Below, one piece after another: positions 25,481-33,823 of a stretch of DNA of 64,000 nucleotides. Position 1 is the first letter of the stretch. Each line of letters begins with the position of its first letter. The position numbers were made by a program, and so were the translations under genes. This DNA comes from Siphonodentalium dalli. Taxonomy: Eukaryota; Mollusca; Scaphopoda; Gadilida; Siphonodentaliidae. A model generated the notes under the pieces. It did no database searches. It was not told where the DNA came from and saw only the letters and a program-made list of their open reading frames with translations. The stretch lies in assembly GCA_032622095.1 (NCBI GenBank), contig CP136064.1, positions 147,936,864 to 148,000,863 of the forward strand, in the 5' to 3' direction.

Positions 25481-25860
25481 CATTTTTTCATTACTAATTT
25501 TAAAGTTTGTATAATTCTGACCAGAGATGACACATCGACACGAACAGAATCAATTGGTGGGGATCCTACAGTGAAAACGATTTTGTTGAAATTTATCATT
25601 TATTTTTCAAAAACAAGAACAAGAACAATGAACAATAATATATTATTATACATCAATAATATTAACAAAGAACAATAATTTATGTACAAAACAAGGTCTC
25701 AGATTTGAAGAAACTTAATTGAACATCCTACAACATCCTACAACATCCTACGCTGAATCAATAACAAAAGAGTCTATTTTGTGGAGTTGTTGACACATTC
25801 GTTGTTATCTTCGTCTTCTTTGCGTTGTATGTATATCAGCCGTCGATGTCCTGGTGAAGT
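25481..25860. other. Polinton left-end non-coding leader with possible polyadenylation signal
   Basis: AT-rich spacer between the terminal repeat and the protease gene. On the minus strand an AATAAA (25599-25604) lies ~260 bp after the protease stop and could end the minus-strand transcripts. A short tandem 'caacatcctac' repeat is at 25722-25752. No histone-type stem-loop is found here, in contrast to the right end. Confidence 0.5.
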
Positions 25861-26334
25861 TTAATTCAACAGCAAATTTGCTTTTCTGTATAATCGACCA
25901 TAGTGCTTTCCAAACCATCGAACTATTGTTCTGTCATTCTTGAAGAAATCCCGAGAATTGAATAATATTTTCATCCTCTTTCCTTTCATCATGTGGTGGA
26001 GTGCGAATATACAATATAATCCACACACATTTGACGCACGATGTTGATATCGTGTTGTATTCATAGTCCATGCTGATGAGTTCCTTTTTATGAATGGTAA
26101 CATATATCGTCTCGGTGGTGGTAGTCCAAATGAGTCGAAGTATACAGCTGATCTTCCCTTGAATAACATCAATGTCCAGTGTTCTCCTGGCTGATCCGAT
26201 GAGTGCGTGTTCACAATATATGCTTGAATATGCTGTGGTTTCTTCTCTGGTAACAGATCTCTAGCACAAACATGTGTGTTAAGTTTACACAACCAGGAAT
26301 TGTCCAGAATATATTGAAGTTCAGCTGTCTGCAT
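25861..26334 (-). CDS. Adenain-like cysteine protease (PRO)
   Basis: 157-residue protein of the adenovirus-protease (C5/C48, Ulp1-like) fold, expected to mature the virion proteins. The catalytic set is readable in the family order: His52 in GEHWTLM, Asp67 in VYFDSFG, Gln97 in YQHRASN and Cys104 in NVCGLYC. The length is slightly shorter than adenovirus protease (~204 aa) and normal for Polintons. The start overlaps the end of the upstream 152-aa gene by 14 bp, so both are likely read from one transcript or from closely nested promoters. It is the last gene of the minus-strand block, next to the left terminal repeat. No break was seen. Confidence 0.93.
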   Translation of the reverse strand: MQTAELQYILDNSWLCKLNTHVCARDLLPEKKPQHIQAYIVNTHSSDQPGEHWTLMLFKGRSAVYFDSFGLPPPRRYMLPFIKRNSSAWTMNTTRYQHRASNVCGLYCIFALHHMMKGKRMKILFNSRDFFKNDRTIVRWFGKHYGRLYRKANLLLN

Positions 26335-26779
26335 CGTTGTAATTCTCTTTGACTCGCTGTGACCACATCAGAGTCCACTCTGCATCGAATTTTTTGCGGT
26401 TGAGCTCCAAACTGTTTCTCAGATGATCCCACATAAGGTATGCTTCGAACTTCTCCTTGCAGTGTGGGTTTAACTCCATCAGCTTCGGGAACCATCTTTC
26501 CATAACATTGTATATGTCAATTTTAATCAGCGCTAAGTCGATAAACTGGTTTGTCCAATCATCAGTTGTAGAGAACAAACACAGAACATGTTCACGTTGA
26601 CTAGGATGTTCTATTTTACATCCTTCACAGTTTGCTGACACTTCCTTGCGAATAATTTCTTGTAGTTCTTCAATCGTAGCGTTGTTGAGTGTGTCCAAGA
26701 TCAGTTTTAATCTCGGAGCAACGTGTTGTGAACGTCGGTATTCTTCATAGTAGTTCCATAGCTGTGTTGTGAACTCCAT
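26321..26779 (-). CDS. Polinton small protein with C..C/H..H..C motif, function unknown
   Basis: 152 residues between the major capsid and protease genes, one base after the former and overlapping the latter by 14 bp. Residues ~50-67 hold 'CEGCKIEHPSQREHVLC', a likely zinc-binding arrangement. Proteins of this type at this place are recurrent in animal Polintons. The C-terminal half is helical, with Trp-rich segments ('MERWFP', 'AEWTLMWSQRV'). No membrane segment. A DNA-binding or virion role is possible but not shown. Confidence 0.75.
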   Translation of the reverse strand: MEFTTQLWNYYEEYRRSQHVAPRLKLILDTLNNATIEELQEIIRKEVSANCEGCKIEHPSQREHVLCLFSTTDDWTNQFIDLALIKIDIYNVMERWFPKLMELNPHCKEKFEAYLMWDHLRNSLELNRKKFDAEWTLMWSQRVKENYNDADS

Positions 26780-26780
26780 C

Positions 26781-28085
26781 CTAATAGTCAGTAAGCACTT
26801 CTCTCAAAGCTGTGATCTCTATTTCACTGTCGAATTCAGCATACACCAAAACGTTGACGGCTGTAGTGAGAGCTGTCAAGAACTGAAGCTCCAAACGCAG
26901 GTTCCCTGTCTTTATAGGATGTAGATGTCCCTCGTCGCTTCCTTGGTCCGGTGTCAAGTCGAAACCCCACAAACAATATCCATTCATATATTCTTTTAAA
27001 TTAATGCCAATTGATTTGTTAACACCAAACATTCCTAAAGATTGATACAAAGATAAATATGATCTGAGACATTGTTTTGTTGCGAAGTTTGGTTCAAATG
27101 GACGGTTATGTATTGTATGACCGTCTTGACTAACTTCCAATTTATTCAAACTGAAATGTTTGAAGTGGAATGGATTGGTACCCAAATCTCCATTCATATC
27201 TTTATTTTCGACCAACGCAATAAAAAGTCTCTTTGGTAATTGTCCTTGAAATAAGTGGTCTTCAATTTTTGATCTAAGTCCAGTACTAATTGTGAAAGTT
27301 TTTATTTCTACTCGTCTGATAGGTAGTTTCATTTTTGACTGGGCAATTTCTTGATTTAATTTATTTGAGACCGCTGGAAAGAGACTAACTGTTCTGACAT
27401 GGAACACTGCTGATTCGAAAACAATTTGTCCATCCTCGGAGCCAATGAGGCAAAATTTTGATGGTGATCTGTTTAATCTGATACGAATTTCAATTCCATT
27501 TGGTAAATATTTTTCTTGAAGAAACAGATCGGTGTGTAAGCGTCCGCATAGTTCAACAAATTTACTACCAGTGATCAAACTTTCTCTAGAAGTTAATCCA
27601 GCATTAGTACCACCTTTGGTGCTCTCTTCAAATTGTTCTGCTGTATCGCCATACCACATTTCTAAATTTGCTAATTGATTATCTTTATATTCTTGAGAGT
27701 ATCCCAACAGATTTTCGAAATATGCTCGGTATGGGTAAGTGTCAGAATTCGAAGTTATCAATTTGTTGTTCAAGTAAACATCGATACTGCTGAACATGCT
27801 ATGAAAGAAATTGTTAACAGGTGCTAATTCCGTAGCAGCTACCAAATTAGTTCCATCTTTTTTTGTAATTTTGAATTTCACATAAAGATAAGATTGATTA
27901 ATATCTGTCCACTTTTCGGTTTGAGATGGTATGACAAACTCTATCGGAGCAGAATTATTCAGCGGTGCAATAGGATGATTTTCGATCCACTGCGATTCTG
28001 ACATTGTAGCCACCGTTGGTGGAACATGTGTTATATCAAGTTCCGATTTATTGCATTCGCATGATCCATTTACCATTTGTGCCAT
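26781..28085 (-). CDS. Major capsid protein, double jelly-roll (hexon-like)
   Basis: 434 residues. It resembles the group of animal proteins often annotated 'F54H12.2-like', which are Polinton major capsid proteins with two jelly-roll domains forming pseudo-hexameric capsomers. Visible support: 'PIEFVIPSQTEKWTDINQSYL', an N-terminal strand pattern common to the family; 'VNNFFHSMFSSIDVYLNNK'; 'YPYRAYFENLLGYS'; and a C-terminal 'GYCLWGFDLTPDQG' block near residue 375. Alternating hydrophobic strands run throughout, without signal peptide or membrane helix. It sits two bases after the core-like gene and one base before the 152-aa gene. Full length and intact. Confidence 0.85.
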   Translation of the reverse strand: MAQMVNGSCECNKSELDITHVPPTVATMSESQWIENHPIAPLNNSAPIEFVIPSQTEKWTDINQSYLYVKFKITKKDGTNLVAATELAPVNNFFHSMFSSIDVYLNNKLITSNSDTYPYRAYFENLLGYSQEYKDNQLANLEMWYGDTAEQFEESTKGGTNAGLTSRESLITGSKFVELCGRLHTDLFLQEKYLPNGIEIRIRLNRSPSKFCLIGSEDGQIVFESAVFHVRTVSLFPAVSNKLNQEIAQSKMKLPIRRVEIKTFTISTGLRSKIEDHLFQGQLPKRLFIALVENKDMNGDLGTNPFHFKHFSLNKLEVSQDGHTIHNRPFEPNFATKQCLRSYLSLYQSLGMFGVNKSIGINLKEYMNGYCLWGFDLTPDQGSDEGHLHPIKTGNLRLELQFLTALTTAVNVLVYAEFDSEIEITALREVLTDY

Positions 28086-28087
28086 GA

Positions 28088-28462
28088 TTAATCAAAAATA
28101 TCAAGAGCTCGACTGCTAGGATGATTTTTCGACTGACTTTTTCGGCGTTTGACAGCTGAATGATTCATTTTTGAAGTCGCTACTCTTTTTCTAGGTTTTT
28201 TTCTCGAGTTCAAAATTTGATTTTTAGCTTGTGTGCCAAAAGATTTTAAAGCTTTTTTACCTTCAGACATCAACGCTTCTTTCGGACTTTTACCTTGATT
28301 AATAATTTCATCTGCAACACCAAAAGTGTGTTTTTTCGCAAGTTGTAAAGCTGTCCGACCAAGCGGTTTTAGAAATGGTATAGCAGATCTCATAACTGAT
28401 TTGAAAATTGAACCAATGCCATTACCATATTGCCGTGGTACGCCTCTATACACGGGGAACAT
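28088..28462 (-). CDS. Basic core- or pX/pVI-like small virion protein
   Basis: 124 residues. The N-terminal ~45 residues have a Gly-rich start followed by an amphipathic hydrophobic helix ('SIFKSVMRSAIPFLKPLG'). The remainder is strongly basic ('KSFGTQAKNQILNSRKKP', 'AVKRRKSQSKNHPS'). The form recalls adenovirus minor core or membrane-lytic proteins, and comparable proteins lie next to capsid genes in adintoviruses. It is set between penton (5-bp gap) and major capsid (2-bp gap). The role in packaging DNA or escaping membranes is an inference from charge and context. Confidence 0.65.
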   Translation of the reverse strand: MFPVYRGVPRQYGNGIGSIFKSVMRSAIPFLKPLGRTALQLAKKHTFGVADEIINQGKSPKEALMSEGKKALKSFGTQAKNQILNSRKKPRKRVATSKMNHSAVKRRKSQSKNHPSSRALDIFD

Positions 28463-28467
28463 TGTTT

Positions 28468-29319
28468 TTAGAACTCCTCTCGTTTTCTGAAATGTAGCTT
28501 CACCAAAGACTTACCACCGATAAACTGAATTGATTTTCCTGTGTCGCCACTTATATTTACACTAATTTTGTCAAAGTATGACTTTGAAACTGGAACATAA
28601 TGTAAATTTAAAAATTCATGTTTTACATGTAATCCGTCGATATCTCTTTTACTTCTGAAAGAAACAACTCGTAAAATTTGTACTTCAACATTTCCAACAA
28701 ATGTGTAATCGGCAATATCAGAATAAACAAACATTAGATTATGACCAACATTCAAATCTACACCAAACGGAAATCTATTATTTGAATAAAAATCTTCAGA
28801 AGCGTTTTCAGTTTTGTAACCCAACTTGTGCAAAAGACATTGTGGTAATTCAATTCCTAGTTTTGTGTTACTTAAACTCTTGCGAATAATTTTCACACGT
28901 TTTGTACCTTTTGAGTACCCGATGTGAAATCCGTATTCGTTTTGCATTGCTTCTCCAAGTGTTTCATCAATTACATCTTGCATTGTATCAACTAAATCTG
29001 TCGCAGAGGTATACGAACCATTTTGTATCTGTATTTCAAGTGCATGAACGCCATCAGGTCTCTTAAATATCTTTTCTTCAAAACGATTTTGAAGAACAGA
29101 CAGTAATATTGCATCAGTTGTAATCAAATTGAATTTACACGAATCCCCTGTAACATTGTATGTTTCTGAAGGTGTTATCAGTTCGGCTAATGCAACTTCC
29201 CATTTTTCTTTATCAATTTGAACTGGTTTTGGTAATTGTACAGTAAAACAACATTGAGTATTGTTTGGATACATTACCATCGAACTGTCGCTCGGAATTG
29301 TAATGTAGAAAGGATTCAT
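28468..29319 (-). CDS. Penton / minor capsid protein (single jelly-roll)
   Basis: 283 residues. The N-terminus 'MNPFYITIPSDSSM', followed by 'NTQCCFTVQLPKPVQI' and 'WEVALAELITPSE', is the recognisable opening of Polinton minor capsid proteins, which occupy the vertices of the capsid. The rest is beta-rich with no membrane segment. The start codon overlaps the stop of the small membrane-protein gene by 4 bp (ATGA-type overlap), and the next gene follows 5 bp after its stop. Assignment by family resemblance and position beside the major capsid gene. Confidence 0.78.
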   Translation of the reverse strand: MNPFYITIPSDSSMVMYPNNTQCCFTVQLPKPVQIDKEKWEVALAELITPSETYNVTGDSCKFNLITTDAILLSVLQNRFEEKIFKRPDGVHALEIQIQNGSYTSATDLVDTMQDVIDETLGEAMQNEYGFHIGYSKGTKRVKIIRKSLSNTKLGIELPQCLLHKLGYKTENASEDFYSNNRFPFGVDLNVGHNLMFVYSDIADYTFVGNVEVQILRVVSFRSKRDIDGLHVKHEFLNLHYVPVSKSYFDKISVNISGDTGKSIQFIGGKSLVKLHFRKREEF

Positions 29320-29579
29320 ACTTTCAAAATTTCTGCCGACTGATTTTTCAAATATTTCAAACGCGGTGTTGGTAAAATGTACCCCAAAGAACTACTGAGT
29401 AAAATTAACCACAGTTCGTTATTTTCACTTTGTAAACTTAAATGAACAATTGCTGTAGCGATTATACCAACAATTATAATAATTTGTGTAAAATATGTTA
29501 CTTGATTTTTTGCAATTTTTTCTCCACAGATTTGAAATTGTGATGGAGCATCGAGACCAACTGAACCATTTTGAGACAT
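29316..29579 (-). CDS. Small two-helix membrane protein
   Basis: 87 residues from an internal ATG at 29579. The longer open frame upstream overlaps the integrase gene, and this start falls 10 bp after the integrase stop, so I prefer it. A hydrophobic helix spans residues ~29-49 ('TQIIIIVGIIATAIVHLSL') and a second ~56-70 ('LWLILLSSSLGYIL'). The N-terminal 28 residues are polar and the C-terminus is basic. Small membrane proteins are frequent in Polintons and adintoviruses and may act in assembly or cell exit. That function is inferred. Confidence 0.65.
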   Translation of the reverse strand: MSQNGSVGLDAPSQFQICGEKIAKNQVTYFTQIIIIVGIIATAIVHLSLQSENNELWLILLSSSLGYILPTPRLKYLKNQSAEILKV

Positions 29580-29589
29580 GTTAAAAGTT

Positions 29590-30684
29590 TTATACCAAAT
29601 TTGTGGCAGGTATCCAACTGTCAAATTTTTTAGGATAACCAGCCCAATGAACTTTAATTTCTCTAACTGATTTACCAGCAACTTTTCTTGAACGTTTACC
29701 AACAACTGATTCAATTTCGTAAACTTTATTATCTTTTATATGTTGAATTTCTTTACCATAAAATGATCCTGCGATGTTTTCACCATCTAAATCTACTAAT
29801 TTGTAAGTTAATGGTGTACTTTTACAAACTCTACTAATTTTGAAAATTTCTTTTGTCCAATTTGGAAGATATCCTTTATCAAAAGTTCTCTTTGTTTTAT
29901 TTATTCTAACAAAATCTCCAACTTTCAACATCTTATCTTTTTTCGTTTTTAACTTTCCATAAAGATTTCTGGAAACTTCAATTTCATTTTCTCGAGTTAC
30001 TAAAACTGGTGCCATCTTAATACTTCTATGAAAACTTTTGTTGTAAGAATTCACAAAATCGTGCAAAACATCAACGTATTTCAAAGTTTGATTATGTGTA
30101 AAATATTTCCACATCTTTGTTTTCAATGTCCGTTGAAAACGTTCAACTATACTTGCTTTTGTCTCTGGATTCTCTGTTGTGAAAAAATGAATTTTCTTAG
30201 ATTTCAAAAATTGTAAAAATAATTTATTTTTGAATTCTGAACCTTTGTCAGATTGAAATGAAGCTGGTTTTCGTTTTGATGATTTTAGAATTTTCTGAAA
30301 TGTTTTAACTAAAGTTTTACCAGTTTTATCTTTAATTTTTTCAACCCATGCAAATTTTGAGAACACATCAATAACACAAAGTAAATATCTGTAATTGTCA
30401 TTGTGCTTTTGCAAAGTTTGCAAATCTGCCAGATCAGCTTGCCACTGAATATCAATTCCTGCAACAATAGTTTTACGTCTGCGAAATTTCCGAACAATTG
30501 GTTTGTGCAAAGTATATGTTTTTTGCCATTGTAACCATTTTTTAACATCTGAAAGTTTAATTTTGTTATTTGTTTCTTTTGCATTTTTAAAAAGTTGATT
30601 TGCTCCACTGAAACCACCAACTTCTTTTGGATTGTAGTAAATTTCAGTTAGAAGTTTGTCAAATTTTATGTAAGTGAGGACCAT
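29590..30684 (-). CDS. Retroviral-type integrase with C-terminal chromodomain (INT)
   Basis: 364 residues, joining the linear element ends to host DNA with the 6-bp duplication seen at both ends. The core has the D,D-35-E triad: Asp84 in WQADLADLQ, Asp146 in QSDKGSEF and Glu181 in ASIVERFQRTL. 'YLLCVIDVFSKFAW' and 'NSYNKSFHRSIKMAP' are further family blocks. Residues ~318-364 form a chromodomain ('VYEIESVVGKR', 'VHWAGYP', 'DSWIPATNL'), which may direct insertion through histone marks, as proposed for chromoviruses. Typical length and intact. It overlaps the upstream 235-aa gene by 19 bp. Confidence 0.96.
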   Translation of the reverse strand: MVLTYIKFDKLLTEIYYNPKEVGGFSGANQLFKNAKETNNKIKLSDVKKWLQWQKTYTLHKPIVRKFRRRKTIVAGIDIQWQADLADLQTLQKHNDNYRYLLCVIDVFSKFAWVEKIKDKTGKTLVKTFQKILKSSKRKPASFQSDKGSEFKNKLFLQFLKSKKIHFFTTENPETKASIVERFQRTLKTKMWKYFTHNQTLKYVDVLHDFVNSYNKSFHRSIKMAPVLVTRENEIEVSRNLYGKLKTKKDKMLKVGDFVRINKTKRTFDKGYLPNWTKEIFKISRVCKSTPLTYKLVDLDGENIAGSFYGKEIQHIKDNKVYEIESVVGKRSRKVAGKSVREIKVHWAGYPKKFDSWIPATNLV

Positions 30685-31373
30685 CCTTTCAAAATAGTTT
30701 TTCTGGTTTCTGGTGTTAAAATATCAACTGAACGTTTTCTTGACTTGCCACTGATAGGAGTTGCATGAGGTGTATGAAACTCATCACCAGTGTGACCTTT
30801 TAAATGTCTTTGCATCCACAGCCATCGATCCCTGTTACCTACATAATCTTGTGGTATATTAAGTTCCCCCAATCCACGTAGGAATGTTTCATAACCAACT
30901 GGGTTAAAACCTTTTCGGTGACGAACAACATCGTTTATCAAATCAATTATATTTGATCCAGTAACTGTTTCTGTTCCATAAATTAATTGTCCACGATCAT
31001 CCCATCTAAGTTTGGGATTAGTTGACAACAATGATAAAATTTGTTGTGCTTTACCACGAAATTTAGATGGCACACTTTCCAATATATGGTCACTCATTTT
31101 CCCAAAGTTTTCAGATAACTTTTGTTCAGGTAATCTGAATTTTGAATTTAAAGATTTTTGTGAAGTTTTCAATTTGTACAAATTTTCTCCAAATAACTGT
31201 GACTTTTCTGATTCAGAAATATTTTTATCATAAACTGATTTCAATTCTTTGTAAGAATCTGAAACATTTGAAATTGCAGGATCAGGAGGTAATTGAGGTT
31301 TATTCATTTCTGACATTTCCCATTGTTTGAAATCTTCCAACATTCTGAATGGTACAATAACCATTTTCTTCAT
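30666..31373 (-). CDS. Polinton protein of unknown function (235 aa)
   Basis: Recurrent Polinton protein type with the block order 'VPSKFRGKAQQILSLL', 'WDDRGQLIYG', 'GSNIIDLINDVVRH', 'FLRGLGELNIPQDYVGN' and a short basic C-terminal tail with 'SGKSRKRS'. The N-terminal third is acidic, Ser/Lys-rich and likely helical. No catalytic or metal-binding residues are evident. It lies between the integrase (19-bp overlap) and the GG-motif protein. Start at the first ATG; an ATG three codons in is also possible. A structural or scaffold role is conceivable but not shown. Confidence 0.72.
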   Translation of the reverse strand: MKKMVIVPFRMLEDFKQWEMSEMNKPQLPPDPAISNVSDSYKELKSVYDKNISESEKSQLFGENLYKLKTSQKSLNSKFRLPEQKLSENFGKMSDHILESVPSKFRGKAQQILSLLSTNPKLRWDDRGQLIYGTETVTGSNIIDLINDVVRHRKGFNPVGYETFLRGLGELNIPQDYVGNRDRWLWMQRHLKGHTGDEFHTPHATPISGKSRKRSVDILTPETRKTILKGWSSLT

Positions 31374-31393
31374 ATTTATTTGAGATTTAGTTT

Positions 31394-31762
31394 TTACAAA
31401 ATATTTTTAACAACTGCACCTAATGTTTTGCTAATCAATGGAGCAAGAAATAATAATGGTAAAAAGCCACCTTTTTGATTCAAAATTTTCTTCTTTTGTT
31501 GCAAAGGTTTGTTCTTGTCTGCAAGATATCTGATATGTTTACGCTTCGAATGTAACTTGCGGTTCTGAGCTTCATTCAGTTTTACATTACCTTTTAAAAG
31601 ATTTTGACAACATTCTGAAATGCAATCCATCACTTGTTTCGGAGCATCGTTGATCATTTTCTTTTTATATGCAGATGGAACTTTACTCATTGCAACAATC
31701 AACTCACCATATTTTTTTATCAGCGGTGCTTTCCGGCTCTTAGTTTTTGAAGGCATCTTCAC
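31394..31762 (-). CDS. Basic GG-motif protein with hydrophobic C-terminus (122 aa)
   Basis: Highly basic protein with a Cys pair in 'CISECCQNLL' and a C-terminal 'NQKGGFLPLLFLAPLISKTL' segment. A double Gly followed by a hydrophobic stretch recalls substrates of adenain proteases, but the residue in the P4 position is Gln rather than the Met/Ile/Leu of adenovirus sites. It pairs with the next gene upstream, which has the same layout. The role may be membrane interaction or DNA condensation in the virion (inference). The start is the first of two ATGs, at codons 1 and 3. Confidence 0.65.
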   Translation of the reverse strand: MKMPSKTKSRKAPLIKKYGELIVAMSKVPSAYKKKMINDAPKQVMDCISECCQNLLKGNVKLNEAQNRKLHSKRKHIRYLADKNKPLQQKKKILNQKGGFLPLLFLAPLISKTLGAVVKNIL

Positions 31763-31812
31763 AGTCTAAGTAGTTGTCTCAAAATGAGCAGAAAAATTAT
31801 ATGTTTCATCTT

Positions 31813-32400
31813 TTATCTTTTCGGATTGAACCATTCTAAAGCTTCGAATGCAGATTTCGATGCATCAGACAACGGCATAAATTTTGAAAATTCAAGATCA
31901 ATAACTGGTTTTTTTTGTAACGGTTGATGTTGAGGGTTCTGCTGAGAAGGTATAGGTGTAAATTTAGAATGTTGATTTTGTTGAGTTTGCATCGGTGTAA
32001 ACTTTGAATGATTTAGAGAAAGCTTTGTTTTACGTTTAGATTCTTTTTGATTACCTCTTTGTTGTGTTTGCTTCCGAGTAATCTTTGAACGTTTTGAAGA
32101 AACCTTTGATTTACTTTTAGATTGTCTACCAGTTTGTTCAAATGAATTTTTCAAAAGACTTCTAATTAAAACTCCTCCAAGAAACCCACTACCACCTCGT
32201 TGTAAAATTAATTTGCGTTTTGTTTCCATATCAGTTGATCGATCAGAGATTTTTTTAAGAACATTTTTATTTCTCTGAAAAAACTTTTTTGTCTGTGATG
32301 GTAATTTCCAATCATTTTCAAGAAATAATTCAGCTGCAAAAGTGAAGAAATTTATAATTTGTGACAGTTCATCACGACTAAACATCTCGGTGGACGACAT
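31813..32400 (-). CDS. Basic GG-motif protein, Gln/Lys-rich (195 aa)
   Basis: I start at the ATG at 32400, because the open frame further upstream runs into the ATPase gene. After an acidic-hydrophobic N-terminus ('FFTFAAELFLENDWKLP') comes 'LQRGGSGFLGGVLIRSLL', again a double Gly before a hydrophobic helix. It is followed by a Lys/Ser/Gln-rich region with three near-repeats of 'HSKFTP(M/I)..QQN' and a conserved-looking acidic-aromatic end. It looks like a virion DNA-binding protein with a protease-sensitive hinge. Function inferred from composition only. Confidence 0.65.
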   Translation of the reverse strand: MSSTEMFSRDELSQIINFFTFAAELFLENDWKLPSQTKKFFQRNKNVLKKISDRSTDMETKRKLILQRGGSGFLGGVLIRSLLKNSFEQTGRQSKSKSKVSSKRSKITRKQTQQRGNQKESKRKTKLSLNHSKFTPMQTQQNQHSKFTPIPSQQNPQHQPLQKKPVIDLEFSKFMPLSDASKSAFEALEWFNPKR

Positions 32401-32434
32401 GGTTCTAAAATGAAAAAAATAACAACAACTGAAT

Positions 32435-33085
32435 TTATACTTTTGAATATATGACAGGACCTCGGTCATTAGCTGTCAACCATTTATGGAAAATATCAGT
32501 TCTAATTCGCAAATAATTTTCTGTTCTAGGATGAAAATCTACTAAAATATATCCATGATTTATTGAAGTTGCATCTTCGTATGCTTGTTTCAAATGATTG
32601 GTTTGCATTTGATGAGCCAAAACTTTTATTTGATTTTTATCTCGAACGCTTTGAAATAAAACCATGTAGTGTGCATTCAAACTTATAGTTCTGCTACTTT
32701 TTGATTTTTGGAACATGTTTTGAGTAATGTAAATTATTGAAGCATTTCGATGATGACCTTTTCTAGTAAACCAAAGCATTATTTTGTCTTCATCTTGTTC
32801 CCCCATCATGTCATCGAAAACAACAAGATGAGGAAATGATTTATCTGATACAATTTCCTCATCATCGTCTGGAATACCATCGATAAACTTAACGTTATCA
32901 ATTTCTTTTATACGATTGTATGTGTCTTGCCATTCTTTGTAACACCAAACTATTTTCTTTGGTGGTGTTTGGAATAAATCTTGTTTAAATTCAATAACTT
33001 TTTTAACAAATTCTGTTTTACCTGATCCACTAGGTCCGCTGATAAAGAAATTACACGGATGTTGGAAAAGTAAAGATTCTTCCAT
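32435..33085 (-). CDS. DNA packaging ATPase, FtsK/HerA type (ATP)
   Basis: 216 residues. Walker A GPSGSGKT at residues 17-24 and Walker B 'HLVVFDDMMG' at ~86-95, followed by a sensor-like 'IIYITQNMF' and an arginine-rich stretch. This is the A32/adintovirus packaging ATPase form, which pumps the linear genome into the capsid. The length is normal for Polintons (200-260 aa). It lies 33-34 bp from both neighbours, leaving little space for separate promoters. Intact. Confidence 0.94.
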   Translation of the reverse strand: MEESLLFQHPCNFFISGPSGSGKTEFVKKVIEFKQDLFQTPPKKIVWCYKEWQDTYNRIKEIDNVKFIDGIPDDDEEIVSDKSFPHLVVFDDMMGEQDEDKIMLWFTRKGHHRNASIIYITQNMFQKSKSSRTISLNAHYMVLFQSVRDKNQIKVLAHQMQTNHLKQAYEDATSINHGYILVDFHPRTENYLRIRTDIFHKWLTANDRGPVIYSKV

Positions 33086-33118
33086 GTTGTCACTTTGATG
33101 TCTAATCAGAGAGTGAAC

Positions 33119-33823
33119 TTAACGACGTGTGAATTTAGTTTTTAAACCGAAATCTCCAAAGCTGTAAATATTTCCATACATTTCAATAATCCAATCATCA
33201 TAGTCTTCTATTCTTCTGTGCTTTGTTCTGTAAATAAAAAAATCATCCCCCAAAATGTTTTTAATTTTTGCATATGTTGACATTTTTTTTGTTAACAAAT
33301 ACCCATAGATCCTAGGAACTGATTCAAAAGTTCCCCCATCAAGAGGTAAATGATCATCATACTTTGTATAATGAATATAGTCATGTTCATCAAAAGTTCC
33401 TAAATCTATATCTAAATGGTGTTGATCAGCACCAAATGTCCAAAAATCAGATATTTTTTCAATGAGAAAAAATGTTTTGAATTTAATAAATGATTCAATA
33501 TATTTTTGAGAGAAATGAGAAGATATACTTGACTCAAGATAGGCCAATCTCTGTAAACATTCGCCGACATCACAGCATCGTAGTATTGCTTTCTTTTCTC
33601 TTTCAAACCAGACTTCTTGTAATTCCTTCTTTATCTCTGGAATAAGCGTTGACTGTGCCACCAAATATCCATAAATCTTCTCAGCAATTTCTGGAGGTAC
33701 TACTCCTGCCAACATCTTGACATGAAATGACTCAACATCTCCATCCGTATGGGTATGTATGAATACCATTGACGAGTTTTCGTTTTGTGTACACCGATCT
33801 GAAAGTTTTGGTTTGACACTCAC
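33119..33823 (-). CDS. Unrecognised protein overlapping the PolB 3' end
   Basis: Frame of 234 codons. The first ~31 codons overlap the last codons of PolB in another frame. An alternative ATG at 33712 lies just after the PolB stop and would give ~197 residues, so I consider the longer start doubtful. Content: 'VVPPEIAEKIYGYLVAQSTL', a mid region with three Cys ('LRCCDVGECLQ'), aromatic-rich segments ('SDFWTFGADQHHLDIDLG') and a basic C-terminus. No known domain. The acidic/aromatic, hydrophilic character suggests a soluble protein. Early gene or virion part cannot be decided. Confidence 0.6.
   Translation of the reverse strand: MSVKPKLSDRCTQNENSSMVFIHTHTDGDVESFHVKMLAGVVPPEIAEKIYGYLVAQSTLIPEIKKELQEVWFEREKKAILRCCDVGECLQRLAYLESSISSHFSQKYIESFIKFKTFFLIEKISDFWTFGADQHHLDIDLGTFDEHDYIHYTKYDDHLPLDGGTFESVPRIYGYLLTKKMSTYAKIKNILGDDFFIYRTKHRRIEDYDDWIIEMYGNIYSFGDFGLKTKFTRR

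Noticed and set aside
25082-25483. GGTMAQYPPV-repeat proteins in the left terminal repeat (and the same at 41946-42448)
   Set aside because: Open on both strands only because the 30-bp unit is palindromic and divisible by three. No start context or domain.
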